Source: Chitinophagaceae bacterium
GTDB lineage: Bacteria > Bacteroidota > Bacteroidia > Chitinophagales > Chitinophagaceae
Reading direction: 5' to 3'
DNA length: 29,198 nucleotides
Assembly: GCA_025362915.1 (NCBI GenBank)
Contig: JANYEU010000030.1
Coordinates: 1-29,198 of the forward strand
The position numbers and the translations under genes are program-made. Every line of letters begins with the position of its first letter. The first letter of the stretch is position 1. Below, piece by piece: positions 13,854-22,423 of the stretch. Below the pieces are notes generated by a model. It searched no databases. It was given only the letters and a program-made list of their open reading frames with translations, and was not told the DNA's origin.

Positions 13854-15131
13854 ATGGACTTACAAAGTATAAAAAACAGGTTTGGTATAATAGGTAATGC
13901 ACCGGCACTAAACTTTGCATTGAACACAGCCGTACAGGTTGCGGGTACCGATTTAACGGTGCTTATAGTGGGCGAAAGTGGGGTAGGTAAAGAAGTTATC
14001 TCGCAAATAATACATGCCACATCTACCAGAAAGCACAATCCTTTTATAGCCCTAAACTGTGGTGCCATTCCAGAAGGCACCATAGATAGTGAACTGTTTG
14101 GTCACGAAAAGGGTGCGTTTACAGGTGCAGTTGATGGAAGAAAAGGATATTTTGAAACTGTAAGCGGTGGAACAATATTCTTGGATGAGATTGGAGAATT
14201 GCCCTTGGGTACGCAAGCGCGTTTGCTACGTGTTTTGGAAACAGGAGAATTTATACGGGTTGGTTCTTCCAAGGTACAAAAAACAGATGTAAGGGTAATT
14301 GCTGCTACCAATAGGGAACTATTAGAATTTGCAGAGAAGGGCCGTTTTAGACAAGATTTATATTACAGGTTGAGTACTGTGCCAATCAGGATGCCGGCAT
14401 TGAGGGATAGGCAAGAGGATATATTATTATTGTTTAGGAAGTTTGTTGTCGATTTTTCTGAACGCTATAAAACAACGCCTGTACAACTTGATGAGAATGC
14501 AAGGAAACTATTGGTAGAATATCCTTTTCCAGGTAATGTAAGGGAATTGAAGAATCTTGCCGAACAGATTTCTGTATTGAGCACAAATAGTAACATTGAT
14601 ATTACAGCACTTAAAAGATTCCTTCCAGATAAGGTTGTAAACAGGATGCCAATGCGTGCAAGTGATGCTGCACCACAAGGTGAGTTTGCAAATGAAAGAG
14701 AAATATTGTACAAGCTTTTCTTTGACATGAAGAAGGATGTGACCGAACTTAAAAAGATGTTTTTGGAGATACTAAAAAACCCTTCATTAACTGGCAGTGC
14801 ATCAGACTTTATAAAAGAAACATTAAATGCAGACTTTCATGCAAATGGACACGACGCCATTTTACCACAGTCAAAGGTTTCTCAGCCAGTAGCTCATCAA
14901 CCAAGTTACATTCAAACGCCAAACGGACAACCTGTCTTACTGAATGATGATGATATTTATCACCATGAAGAAATTGAAGAAACGTTGAATATCATGGTGA
15001 TTGAAAAGGAGTTAATAATTAAGGCATTAAAGAAACATAAAGGAAAAAGAAAAGATGCGAGCAAAGAACTAGGCATTAGCGAGCGAACGCTTTATAGGAA
15101 GCTGATTGAATACGACATCGATAATCTATAA
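13854..15131 (+). CDS. Sigma-54-dependent transcriptional activator (AAA+ plus Fis HTH, no receiver domain)
   Basis: A 425-residue bacterial enhancer-binding protein. It starts almost at the AAA+ domain: Walker A GESGVGKE at residues 40-47, the sigma-54 contact loop GAFTGA near residue 87, Walker B GGTIFLDEIGEL, sensor region RVIAATNRELLE, and R-finger region GRFRQDLYYRLS. After a poorly conserved linker (about 250-385) comes a Fis-type helix-turn-helix at the C-terminus, KRKDASKELGISERTLYRKL. There is no response-regulator receiver or GAF domain, so control is not by phosphorylation within this protein. In Bacteroidota this gene commonly precedes lptE and secG, as here. Its targets cannot be read from the sequence. 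Confidence 0.92.
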   Translation: MDLQSIKNRFGIIGNAPALNFALNTAVQVAGTDLTVLIVGESGVGKEVISQIIHATSTRKHNPFIALNCGAIPEGTIDSELFGHEKGAFTGAVDGRKGYFETVSGGTIFLDEIGELPLGTQARLLRVLETGEFIRVGSSKVQKTDVRVIAATNRELLEFAEKGRFRQDLYYRLSTVPIRMPALRDRQEDILLLFRKFVVDFSERYKTTPVQLDENARKLLVEYPFPGNVRELKNLAEQISVLSTNSNIDITALKRFLPDKVVNRMPMRASDAAPQGEFANEREILYKLFFDMKKDVTELKKMFLEILKNPSLTGSASDFIKETLNADFHANGHDAILPQSKVSQPVAHQPSYIQTPNGQPVLLNDDDIYHHEEIEETLNIMVIEKELIIKALKKHKGKRKDASKELGISERTLYRKLIEYDIDNL

Positions 15132-15168
15132 CAATCCCCTCCTACATTTTACATATTAAAATTGATTG

Positions 15169-15690
15169 ATGCCCAAAAGAATCGTTTCATATTTTACAAT
15201 ATTATTTCTGACGCTGACAATCTCAACGTTGTTTCAATCTTGTGGTATCTATTCATTTAAGGATGTATCGATAGACTATTCGAAGATAAAAACAATAAAA
15301 ATTGGCTTCTTTGAGAACAAGGCGCGATATATCAATCCAACACTGAGTCCTTTACTCACAGATAAGATACAGCAAAAGATAGTTAGCCAGACCAAATTGA
15401 CAAGGACAAACAACGATGATGCTAACCTTCAGATCTCTGGATATATTTCAGATTATTCTGTTTCTACAACTGCAATTGCATCTAATCAGGCGACGGGAAA
15501 CAGGTTAAATGTAGGTGTGCATTTGATTGTGAAGAACAATGTGGAAAACAAAACAGATGAATATGACATTACCCGTAACTTCGACTTCTCGGCAAACTTA
15601 TCATTGCAACAGGCAGAGGCAGGTTTACAAGAGCAAATAATAAGCAACATAACTGACGAAATTTTCAACCATATATTCTCTAATTGGTAA
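15169..15690 (+). CDS. lptE: LPS-assembly lipoprotein LptE
   Basis: A 173-residue lipoprotein of the LptE family of Bacteroidota. LptE sits in the outer membrane as the plug of the LptD barrel, which delivers LPS to the cell surface. The signal peptide ends in a lipobox, LFQSCGIYSF, with acylated C25. The body shows the expected features: IKTIKIGFFENKARYINPTL near the start, LTDKIQQKIVSQTKLT, ANLQISGYISDYSV, and ISNITDEIFNHIFSNW at the end. ATG 15169 is preferred to the adjoining TTG 15166. It follows the sigma-54 activator by 37 bp and precedes the acidic protein gene by 23 bp, so all three are probably co-transcribed. Confidence 0.88.
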   Translation: MPKRIVSYFTILFLTLTISTLFQSCGIYSFKDVSIDYSKIKTIKIGFFENKARYINPTLSPLLTDKIQQKIVSQTKLTRTNNDDANLQISGYISDYSVSTTAIASNQATGNRLNVGVHLIVKNNVENKTDEYDITRNFDFSANLSLQQAEAGLQEQIISNITDEIFNHIFSNW

Positions 15691-15713
15691 TTATTTATTA
15701 ATTTCACCCTAAT

Positions 15714-17111
15714 ATGACATCTGAAGAAGTATTATTTAGCATTACTGGAAATAGGCAATTCAACAACACCAACGTTGATGATATTTCTGCAGTTGTAAGG
15801 GAGCATCCCTATTTTTCTCCCGCCCAGTTTATATTGGCCTTGAAACAAAAAAAAGACAATAGCTACAATTATCAATATCAATTACAAAAGGCTTCTCTTT
15901 ATTTTAGCAATCAGGTATGGCTAAATTATATCTTGAATGAAAAGGAAGTGGCTACTCCAGACCTTCACTTCCAAGAGATTGAACCCATTTTGGAGCCGAT
16001 TAAACCTATTATTGAAGAGAACATCTTTCCAACATCCATACTTGGCACGCAAGCATATATCCCCCATGTTGGAGTTGATTTACAGGAAGATTTATATCAT
16101 ACAAACGATGAACTTCCCCAAGAGGAAACTAGTTTCGATTACAATTCGCTCTTCTCTAACGACAATAATGATATTCATGTGCCTACACTAGAGGCAGTGA
16201 AACAATTGTTGGGTAATAGTTCCACTGGAGCTGATGCAAAATCAGATACCCCTTTATTCCCAAGCATCCTAAAAGAGCCTATTGCAACGGCAGTAAGTTC
16301 GGGTGCTAGTAGGATACCTGCATTTTCTTTTCAACCACAAGAAGAAATCACCCCTACGGAATCAACGTCTATATATGTAAGCAAACCTTTTCAACCAATA
16401 ATTGAAGCAAAGGAAGATGTTGAAGAAAAAACTGAAGAGGTATCTCCGCATGAAAAACATACGTTAACCCAAGTTCACTCTGAGGTTGAGGAGCCTATTT
16501 CTACCATATCATCTTATTCTTTCAAAGGCTTTGCGGACGAAACTCATCCTAATACAACTGATAGTAACCTTACAGATGCAGTATCTATTAGCGAAGCTTA
16601 TGCCCAGCAACATACTGACGAGCACGAAGAAGAAAATGAGGAAGAAGAAGGAGGATCTTACGAAAACAATATTTCATCGCTTATATCTACTCAGGTAGAA
16701 GGATTCAAGAAGCCGGTTGAAGAGAACTCTAAGTTTGAATTTGAGAATGAAGGACACTTACACACGGTAGATTATTTTGCCTCACAAGGAATTAAAATAG
16801 ATTTAACCCAACAACCACAGGATAAATTAACCATGCAAATGCGGAGGTTTACTGATTGGTTAAAACAGATTAAAAAGACGGACGCTAACCCTCAAGACCT
16901 AGGAACTGACCCAGAATTGGAGAAAGCTATACAAAATATTGCCAAGACTTCTATTGAAGCAAAGGAAATTGTGACTGAAACAATGGCCGATGTTTTCATC
17001 AAACAAGGCAAGGTCAGTAAGGCAATTCAGCTTTATATAAAATTAAGTTTTTTAGATCCTGCTAAATCCACTTATTTTGCAAGCAAGATTCAACAATTAA
17101 AAGGAATCTAA
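15714..17111 (+). CDS. Acidic, mostly disordered protein with TPR-like C-terminus
   Basis: A 465-residue protein I cannot name. The first 90 residues are folded-looking (SITGNRQFNNTNVDDISAVV, then SPAQFILALKQKKD). Residues about 95-360 are low-complexity, rich in Glu, Ser, Thr and Pro, with runs such as EEENEEEEGG, and are probably disordered. The last 90 residues are helical and end with a single TPR-like hairpin, MADVFIKQGKVSKAIQLYIK followed by LSFLDPAKSTYFASKI. No signal peptide or membrane segment is seen, so it is probably cytosolic. It is the gene usually found between lptE and secG in this group, so a link to envelope or secretion is suggested by position only. Confidence 0.7.
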   Translation: MTSEEVLFSITGNRQFNNTNVDDISAVVREHPYFSPAQFILALKQKKDNSYNYQYQLQKASLYFSNQVWLNYILNEKEVATPDLHFQEIEPILEPIKPIIEENIFPTSILGTQAYIPHVGVDLQEDLYHTNDELPQEETSFDYNSLFSNDNNDIHVPTLEAVKQLLGNSSTGADAKSDTPLFPSILKEPIATAVSSGASRIPAFSFQPQEEITPTESTSIYVSKPFQPIIEAKEDVEEKTEEVSPHEKHTLTQVHSEVEEPISTISSYSFKGFADETHPNTTDSNLTDAVSISEAYAQQHTDEHEEENEEEEGGSYENNISSLISTQVEGFKKPVEENSKFEFENEGHLHTVDYFASQGIKIDLTQQPQDKLTMQMRRFTDWLKQIKKTDANPQDLGTDPELEKAIQNIAKTSIEAKEIVTETMADVFIKQGKVSKAIQLYIKLSFLDPAKSTYFASKIQQLKGI

Positions 17112-17120
17112 ATTTATATT

Positions 17121-17420
17121 ATGGTTTACTTATTTTTAGCTTTAATCGTTTTGGCTTCTGTTGCTTTGGCTTTTGTGATATTGGTACAAAATCCTAAAGG
17201 TGGCGGGCTTTCTGGTAGTGTTGGAGGATTGAACAACAATACCATGGGTGTAAAACAAACTACCGATGTACTGGAAAAAGGTACTTGGTTGTTTGCCGGT
17301 ATCATTGCAGTATTGGCACTAACTTCTACCTTATTCTTGAAAGGCGGCACTACCAGTGTTGACAATTCTTTATTGCAAAAGGTGAATACAACTGCTCCTG
17401 CATCTCCTTCAGCAAAATAA
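17121..17420 (+). CDS. secG: Preprotein translocase subunit SecG
   Basis: SecG is the small third subunit of the SecYEG inner-membrane protein channel and supports SecA-driven export. The 99-residue protein has two membrane helices (about residues 2-22 and 54-73) flanking the conserved cytosolic loop FVILVQNPKGGGLSGSVGG. The C-terminal tail is short and Ser/Ala-rich. Start ATG 17121 is 9 bp after the stop of the preceding gene. It is the last gene before a strong intrinsic terminator, so it closes the transcription unit that begins at or after miaB. Confidence 0.93.
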   Translation: MVYLFLALIVLASVALAFVILVQNPKGGGLSGSVGGLNNNTMGVKQTTDVLEKGTWLFAGIIAVLALTSTLFLKGGTTSVDNSLLQKVNTTAPASPSAK

Positions 17421-17441
17421 TTTATTGATTAACCCACATTT

Positions 17442-17479
17442 AATCCCCGCTAAGTAAAAACTTAACGGGGATTTTTGTT
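17442..17479 (+). terminator. Intrinsic terminator after secG
   Basis: The arms aatccccgctaagt (17442-17455) and acttaacggggatt (17460-17473) pair at 13 of 14 positions with an aaaa loop, then a T run. It lies 21 bp past the secG stop and ends about 10 bp before the mltG ATG, so mltG needs readthrough or a promoter overlapping this structure. Confidence 0.9.
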
Positions 17480-17489
17480 TATTTACCAC

Positions 17490-18524
17490 ATGAAAAAAAC
17501 TACGCTACTAATTCTATTGCTGATAACTGTTTTTTTTGCAGCAACAGCCTATATATTTTTTGCCCCTGCCACTGCTTTTATTGAGAAAAGCAAATCAGTA
17601 GTCATACCGCAAGGCATGAATGACAAAGAAGATATAGCGAAATTGTTTGTACAAAAAGAGATAGTGAAAAACGGCTGGGCATTTAAACTATTAGGCGATG
17701 GTTTGCACATTTGGGGAAGGATAAAACCTGGCAAATTCCTGATAAAGCGAAGCGACAACCTCCTTACAATTGTACGGATGCTACGCAATAACCATCAAAG
17801 TGAAGTGAAACTTATTATTAACAAGGTTCGCACCAATGAAGACCTTGCCAGATTGATAGGTAAAAACTTCTCTACCGACTCTGCAACAGTAATGCAGTTT
17901 CTTACTAACAACGATTCCCTCAAACCTTTTGGAGTGGATAGCAATACAGTTTGTACTATCATCATCCCCAATACCTATTCTTTTTATTGGATTACCCCTC
18001 TTAGTAAAATACTCGCCAAGCTGCAATCCACCAGCGATGACTTCTGGAATACTGACGGCAGAAGCCAGAAAGCTGCTACTATGGGCTTTACTCCAAAGCA
18101 AGTCTATACCCTTGCATCAATAGTAGAAGAAGAAACCAATATGCTGGGAGACAAAGGCAAGATTGCCAGCGTTTACCTCAATCGTTACCATAAAGGAATG
18201 AACTTAGGTGCCGACCCAACCGTAAAGTTTGCCTTGAAGGACTTCTCATTAAAAAGAATCCTATTTCAACACCTAACTGTTCAGTCGCCTTATAACACGT
18301 ACAGAAACAAAGGTCTGCCTCCGGGACCAATCTGTACCCCAAGCGCCGCAACAATAGATGAGGTACTCAATGCCCCAACCACCGATTATCTGTTCTTTGT
18401 AGCAAAGCCAGACTTTAGTGGATATAGCAATTTCAGCAGCAATTTTGCCGAACATAGCAAATATGCAAAGCAATACCAGCAGGCATTGAACGACTATCTA
18501 CTAAAAAAACAAGCGCAGGAATAG
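17490..18524 (+). CDS. mltG: Endolytic murein transglycosylase MltG (YceG-like)
   Basis: MltG cleaves nascent glycan strands in the periplasm and is proposed to set glycan chain length by terminating synthesis. The 344-residue protein has one N-terminal membrane anchor (KKTTLLILLLITVFFAATAY), a LysM-like part (VIPQGMNDKEDIAKLFVQKE, NGWAFKLLG), and the YceG catalytic domain with YTLASIVEEETN, where E213 aligns with the catalytic Glu of E. coli MltG. ADPTVKFAL, SPYNTYRNKGLPPGPICTPS and YLFFVAK complete the family pattern. I use ATG 17490; TTG 17475 lies within the preceding terminator. Its stop overlaps the following GTG start by one base, so it is coupled to yihY. Confidence 0.92.
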   Translation: MKKTTLLILLLITVFFAATAYIFFAPATAFIEKSKSVVIPQGMNDKEDIAKLFVQKEIVKNGWAFKLLGDGLHIWGRIKPGKFLIKRSDNLLTIVRMLRNNHQSEVKLIINKVRTNEDLARLIGKNFSTDSATVMQFLTNNDSLKPFGVDSNTVCTIIIPNTYSFYWITPLSKILAKLQSTSDDFWNTDGRSQKAATMGFTPKQVYTLASIVEEETNMLGDKGKIASVYLNRYHKGMNLGADPTVKFALKDFSLKRILFQHLTVQSPYNTYRNKGLPPGPICTPSAATIDEVLNAPTTDYLFFVAKPDFSGYSNFSSNFAEHSKYAKQYQQALNDYLLKKQAQE

Positions 18525-19465
18525 TGACAAAATTTGAACGCCGCATTCTACACGTCGCACCCATCGCTTTTTTAGTTAGGCGAAGTATGCGTAATACTTT
18601 GCCTGGCCTTCAAGAACTCTCCATCCATGATGTAATTGTAGAATTTATCAACCAAGCAAAAAAAGTAGGGCTTCGCGAGCGGGCATCTGCCATTTCCTTC
18701 AATATAATAATGGCGCTTCCTGCGGGTTTGCTTTTCCTATTCTCCATCATTCCCTATCTGCCAGAATCTAACAATTTCGATGCACAGATAATGAGTCTCT
18801 TCAAGGATATTGCCCCCAATTCCAGTACCTACATTTTCATACGAAACATACTGGGAGATTTATTGGTAAAGCATGTGGGCTTTTTCTCCTTTGGCTTCGT
18901 ATTGCTCATTTATTATTCCTCAAACATGATGATGGGCGTTATCCATACTTTCGATAAATCGATTCAAGAGAAACGGATATTCTTCCTCCACAAGCGTTGG
19001 CGAGCCATTGTGCTTACTTCCATTCTAATTGTTTTTGTATTGACCTCTTCCACGCTTCTTATCGGTCACCATCAATTCGAAATCTTATTAAAAAAGTTAT
19101 TCCACATGAAAAAGAAGGCAGAATTGCCTTGGTGGGATGCCGTTCGGTGGATAATACTCATTCTCTTTTTATTTTATGGCATTTCCTTGATTTACAAGTT
19201 TGCCCCATCTGTCAAGCGGCGTTGGCCACTCATCACGCCAGGTTCTGTTCTTGCCACCACACTCACCCTCGTCACCACTTTAATATTTAGTTATTGGGTA
19301 AATAACTATGCTGCTTACAACCGCGTTTACGGGTCTATCGGCACGGTAATGATTATTATGCTGCTCATAAACCTCAATTCCCTCATTCTCCTCATTGGAT
19401 TCGAGTTAAATATCAGCATTATAAAATTGGTTGCAGCAAGAGGAAATCGGCTATCAGGGAAATAG
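18524..19465 (+). CDS. YihY/BrkB family membrane protein
   Basis: A 313-residue polytopic inner-membrane protein of the YihY/virulence-factor-BrkB family (once mislabelled RNase BN). The N-terminal cytosolic helix leads into the conserved KKVGLRERASAISFNIIMAL, followed by about six membrane segments (roughly residues 63-85, 125-150, 160-182, 206-225, 238-258, 268-290). The signature motif near the end is NNYAAYNRVYGSIGTVMIIM, then LILLIGFELN. Molecular function is unknown. Start GTG 18524 overlaps the mltG stop; the first ATG (at the sequence MRNTLPG) is also possible and would keep the whole family domain. Confidence 0.88.
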   Translation: MTKFERRILHVAPIAFLVRRSMRNTLPGLQELSIHDVIVEFINQAKKVGLRERASAISFNIIMALPAGLLFLFSIIPYLPESNNFDAQIMSLFKDIAPNSSTYIFIRNILGDLLVKHVGFFSFGFVLLIYYSSNMMMGVIHTFDKSIQEKRIFFLHKRWRAIVLTSILIVFVLTSSTLLIGHHQFEILLKKLFHMKKKAELPWWDAVRWIILILFLFYGISLIYKFAPSVKRRWPLITPGSVLATTLTLVTTLIFSYWVNNYAAYNRVYGSIGTVMIIMLLINLNSLILLIGFELNISIIKLVAARGNRLSGK

Positions 19466-19542
19466 GTTTTTCGTTTGTAATCTATTTACGCTCGAATCAA
19501 CCAATCCCCTACTTTTATTGTTTCAAACAAAAATTATTCAGC

Positions 19543-21711
19543 ATGAAAATATCGGCGGTTATTGTTTCCTTGTTCATTATAGTTTCTGTAGTTCAGGCAA
19601 AGGCGCAGCCGCATGGGATCAAATGGGCAAAGGGTGGCAACGCCTATTATGAACAGGAGGAAGGGGCGATAATGAAAATAGAATTGCCTTCATTTACCAA
19701 AAAGACAATCATAACCAAGGCCAATCTTGCCGATAAAACAACAGGTTTTGGCGTATCTATCAAAGACTTTTTCTTTAGTGCCGATGAAACGAAGGTGTTG
19801 ATTTATACCAACAGTAAAAAAGTGTGGCGTTACGAAACCCGTGGCGATTATTGGGTATATGATATTACCAGTGGAAGCATAAGTCAATTGGGCGAATCGT
19901 TGCCAGAAGCTTCTTTAATGTTTGCCAAGTTTTCCCCCAATGGAAGTAAGGTAGCTTATGTAAGCAAGCATAATCTGTATGCGGAAGAAGTGGCTTCTCA
20001 CAAGATAACACAGCTCACTTTTGATGGTACGGATAAACTGATTAACGGCACTTTCGATTGGGCTTATGAGGAAGAATTTGGTTGCAGGGATGGTTTTAGA
20101 TGGAGTGCCGATGGAACACAGATTGCGTATTGGCAGATAGATGCCACCAACATCAGGAGCTTTTTATTGATTGATAATACCGACAGTATCTACTCTTTTA
20201 CCAAGCCCGTGGAATATCCAAAAGTGGGCGAAGACCCTTCATCCTGCAAGGTGGGCGTGGTAAGCATCACTTCCGCAAAAACAGTGTGGATGAATATACC
20301 TGGTGATGCTGTGCAGCATTATATCCCCCGTATGGAATGGACACCAGCTAATCAACTGATATTGCAACAGCTCAACAGAAAACAGAACGAGAGCACTATT
20401 TTTTTAGCAAATCCAACAACCGGGGAGGCAACCAATATTTACACGGAAACAGACAAGGCTTGGATTGATATAAAAAGCCGTTGGGACGATGATAACCCTG
20501 TTGGGTGGGATTTTGTAAACAACGATAAAGCCTTTGTTTGGATAAGCGAAAAAGATGGATGGCGGCACATTTACCTTATCTCGAATGATGGTAAAAAGGA
20601 AACGCTGATTACCAAGGGCAACTACGATATGATTACCCTAGATGCTATTGACAAGGAACATGGCTATATTTATTTTACGGCTTCGCCCAATAATGCAACG
20701 CAGCAATATCTTTTTAGAATATCTATGAGTGGCTATGGCAAGGCCGAAATGTTATCTCCTATCGGCGAGAAAGGAACACATAACTACGAAATATCTACCA
20801 ACGGAATGTTTGCTTCACATAAGTTTTCCAGTCATAATATTTCTCCAAAGGATGAATGGGTGAGTCTGCCAGACCATAAGGTTATCAAGCAAAGCGAGGA
20901 AAAGGCTATGATTGATAAAAAAAGCAATGTGGAAATGATTCAGGTTACCACCGATGATAACGTAACCATGGACGGTTGGATGATAAAACCCACGCATTTT
21001 GATAGTACCAAGAAATATCCTGTGGTGTTTTATGTATATACCGAGCCCGGTGCCACCACCGTTTCTGATAGTTATGGCAATGCAAGAAACTTTTTGTACT
21101 ATGGTGATATGGCCGCAGATGGCTATATACAAATTAGCCTCGATGGCAGGGGAACGCCTTCGCCAAAGGGGGCTGAATGGCGTAAGTGCATCTATAAAAA
21201 AGTGGGCATCCTGAATATTCACGACCAAGCAATGGCTGCCAAGAAAATACTGCAATGGAAGTATGTGGATGCAAGCCGCATAGCTGTTTGGGGATGGAGT
21301 GGCGGCGGCTCTACCACGCTGAACCTGTTGTTCCAGTATCCTGACATTTACAAAACAGGCATTGCCATAGGCCCTGTGGCATATAGGCTTAGCTATGATA
21401 ATATTTACGAAGAACGCTATATGGGCTTGCCACAAGAAAACAGGGATGATTACATAAAGGCATCAGCCATTACCTATGCAAGCGGACTGACAGGCAATTT
21501 ATTGTTGATACATGGAACAGGTGACGACAATGTGCACTACCAAAATTCCGAAATGTTGATTAATCAACTGGTGAAGTTTGGCAAATACTTTCAGTTTATG
21601 AGCTATCCCAACCGCACACACAACATTAGCGAAGGGGCTGGAACAAGGATACATCTATCAGTTACCTACACCAAATATTTGAAGGAACATTGCCCGGGTG
21701 GCGGGAGGTAA
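19543..21711 (+). CDS. Dipeptidyl-peptidase IV-type S9 serine peptidase
   Basis: A 722-residue exported peptidase. It has a signal peptide (cleavage likely after QAKAQ), an eight-bladed beta-propeller domain to about residue 475, and an alpha/beta-hydrolase domain. Catalytic residues: S586 in GWSGGG, D661 in GTGDDNVH, H693 in RTHNISEG. The D-H spacing of 32 residues is the same as I count in human DPP-IV. YEEEFGCRDGFRW (E176-E178) is the double-Glu region that binds the free N-terminus of the substrate, which points to dipeptidyl-peptidase activity on X-Pro/X-Ala N-termini, not oligopeptidase. Likely role: periplasmic peptide use. It starts 77 bp after yihY and has its own leader, so it may be a separate unit. 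Confidence 0.9.
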   Translation: MKISAVIVSLFIIVSVVQAKAQPHGIKWAKGGNAYYEQEEGAIMKIELPSFTKKTIITKANLADKTTGFGVSIKDFFFSADETKVLIYTNSKKVWRYETRGDYWVYDITSGSISQLGESLPEASLMFAKFSPNGSKVAYVSKHNLYAEEVASHKITQLTFDGTDKLINGTFDWAYEEEFGCRDGFRWSADGTQIAYWQIDATNIRSFLLIDNTDSIYSFTKPVEYPKVGEDPSSCKVGVVSITSAKTVWMNIPGDAVQHYIPRMEWTPANQLILQQLNRKQNESTIFLANPTTGEATNIYTETDKAWIDIKSRWDDDNPVGWDFVNNDKAFVWISEKDGWRHIYLISNDGKKETLITKGNYDMITLDAIDKEHGYIYFTASPNNATQQYLFRISMSGYGKAEMLSPIGEKGTHNYEISTNGMFASHKFSSHNISPKDEWVSLPDHKVIKQSEEKAMIDKKSNVEMIQVTTDDNVTMDGWMIKPTHFDSTKKYPVVFYVYTEPGATTVSDSYGNARNFLYYGDMAADGYIQISLDGRGTPSPKGAEWRKCIYKKVGILNIHDQAMAAKKILQWKYVDASRIAVWGWSGGGSTTLNLLFQYPDIYKTGIAIGPVAYRLSYDNIYEERYMGLPQENRDDYIKASAITYASGLTGNLLLIHGTGDDNVHYQNSEMLINQLVKFGKYFQFMSYPNRTHNISEGAGTRIHLSVTYTKYLKEHCPGGGR

Positions 21712-22423
21712 TGTATAGTTTGCAAGATATTGGCATCATGAATCAGACATTTGGCAAGCCTTCTTTTGTTGGAAAAAATGCCATTTATTTCAATTTATTT
21801 TTTTAATAAGCATTAGTAATCAATTATTTAAACACAAGTTTGGTGCTATTAAACATACCCTTGTGACATCGAGTTCCATCTTGTAACCAATTGGATACAA
21901 CTTGTATCCAATTGGTTACAAGATGGATCAGGCTGAAAAAGCCTTGAATTTGATTGATTTCAACCCTAATCCAACCAAATACAACCCCAATTCACTTGAT
22001 TTTGACCCCCATCCAACTGGTTATGAGCCAAAACCAATTGGTTTTGGGGCATATTCACTCAAACTACCCCTCTTTTAGGTTCGTTAAAACCCGTAACCAA
22101 TTGGATACAAGCCGTAACAAGGTGCTTACGGGCTGTATTTATTAAGCCAAAAATCAAATCAGATAGACATTCTAAAAGAGTTATCCACATATTTTAAAAA
22201 CGCAAATAATCGCACGGATGCAAATTCAGGATGGAACAGGATAGCAAGTAAGTAAAGATGTTTTAATTTAGCAGATTATTGTTTCATATTCCCATTCTGG
22301 GGATTAAAAGTGAATTAAATGGAATAATTAGCTGGCATTTGGTATATGATTTTAAAAAACAACTACAATCGGAACAATGCCTGATAATATTCGATTACAT
22401 TCTCAAAAATCTAAGCTCACTAT
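21712..22423. other. Intergenic region with diverged ccaattgg repeats
   Basis: The 712-bp gap contains the palindrome above. From about 21960 to 22135 it carries further degenerate copies: ccaactggttatgagcc, aaaccaattggttttgg (about 22030-22046) and gtaaccaattggatacaa (from about 22092). A 63-codon plus frame (21954-22145) is made entirely of these words and uses repeated Ile-Gln-Leu-type codons, so I treat it as spurious. 22146-22423 shows nothing except a lone TTATCCACA at 22181. Confidence 0.6.
21876..21926. repeat. 25-bp perfect palindrome
   Basis: The arms 21876-21900 (including cttgtaaccaattggataca) and 21902-21926 are exact reverse complements separated by a single base. Each arm contains the self-complementary core ccaattgg. 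With essentially no loop it would extrude as a cruciform or terminate transcription only weakly, as no T run follows. Confidence 0.85.

Noticed and set aside
20815..21435. 206-codon minus-strand open frame
   Set aside because: It lies entirely within the DPP-IV gene, whose frame carries complete catalytic motifs; it is a shadow frame.
21954..22145. 63-codon plus-strand open frame as a gene
   Set aside because: It is built from the degenerate ccaattgg repeats and has no recognisable protein features or start context.
22181..22189. DnaA box (TTATCCACA) as part of a replication origin
   Set aside because: It is a single perfect box with no cluster, no A+T-rich unwinding element pattern and no dnaA, dnaN or gidA neighbour.
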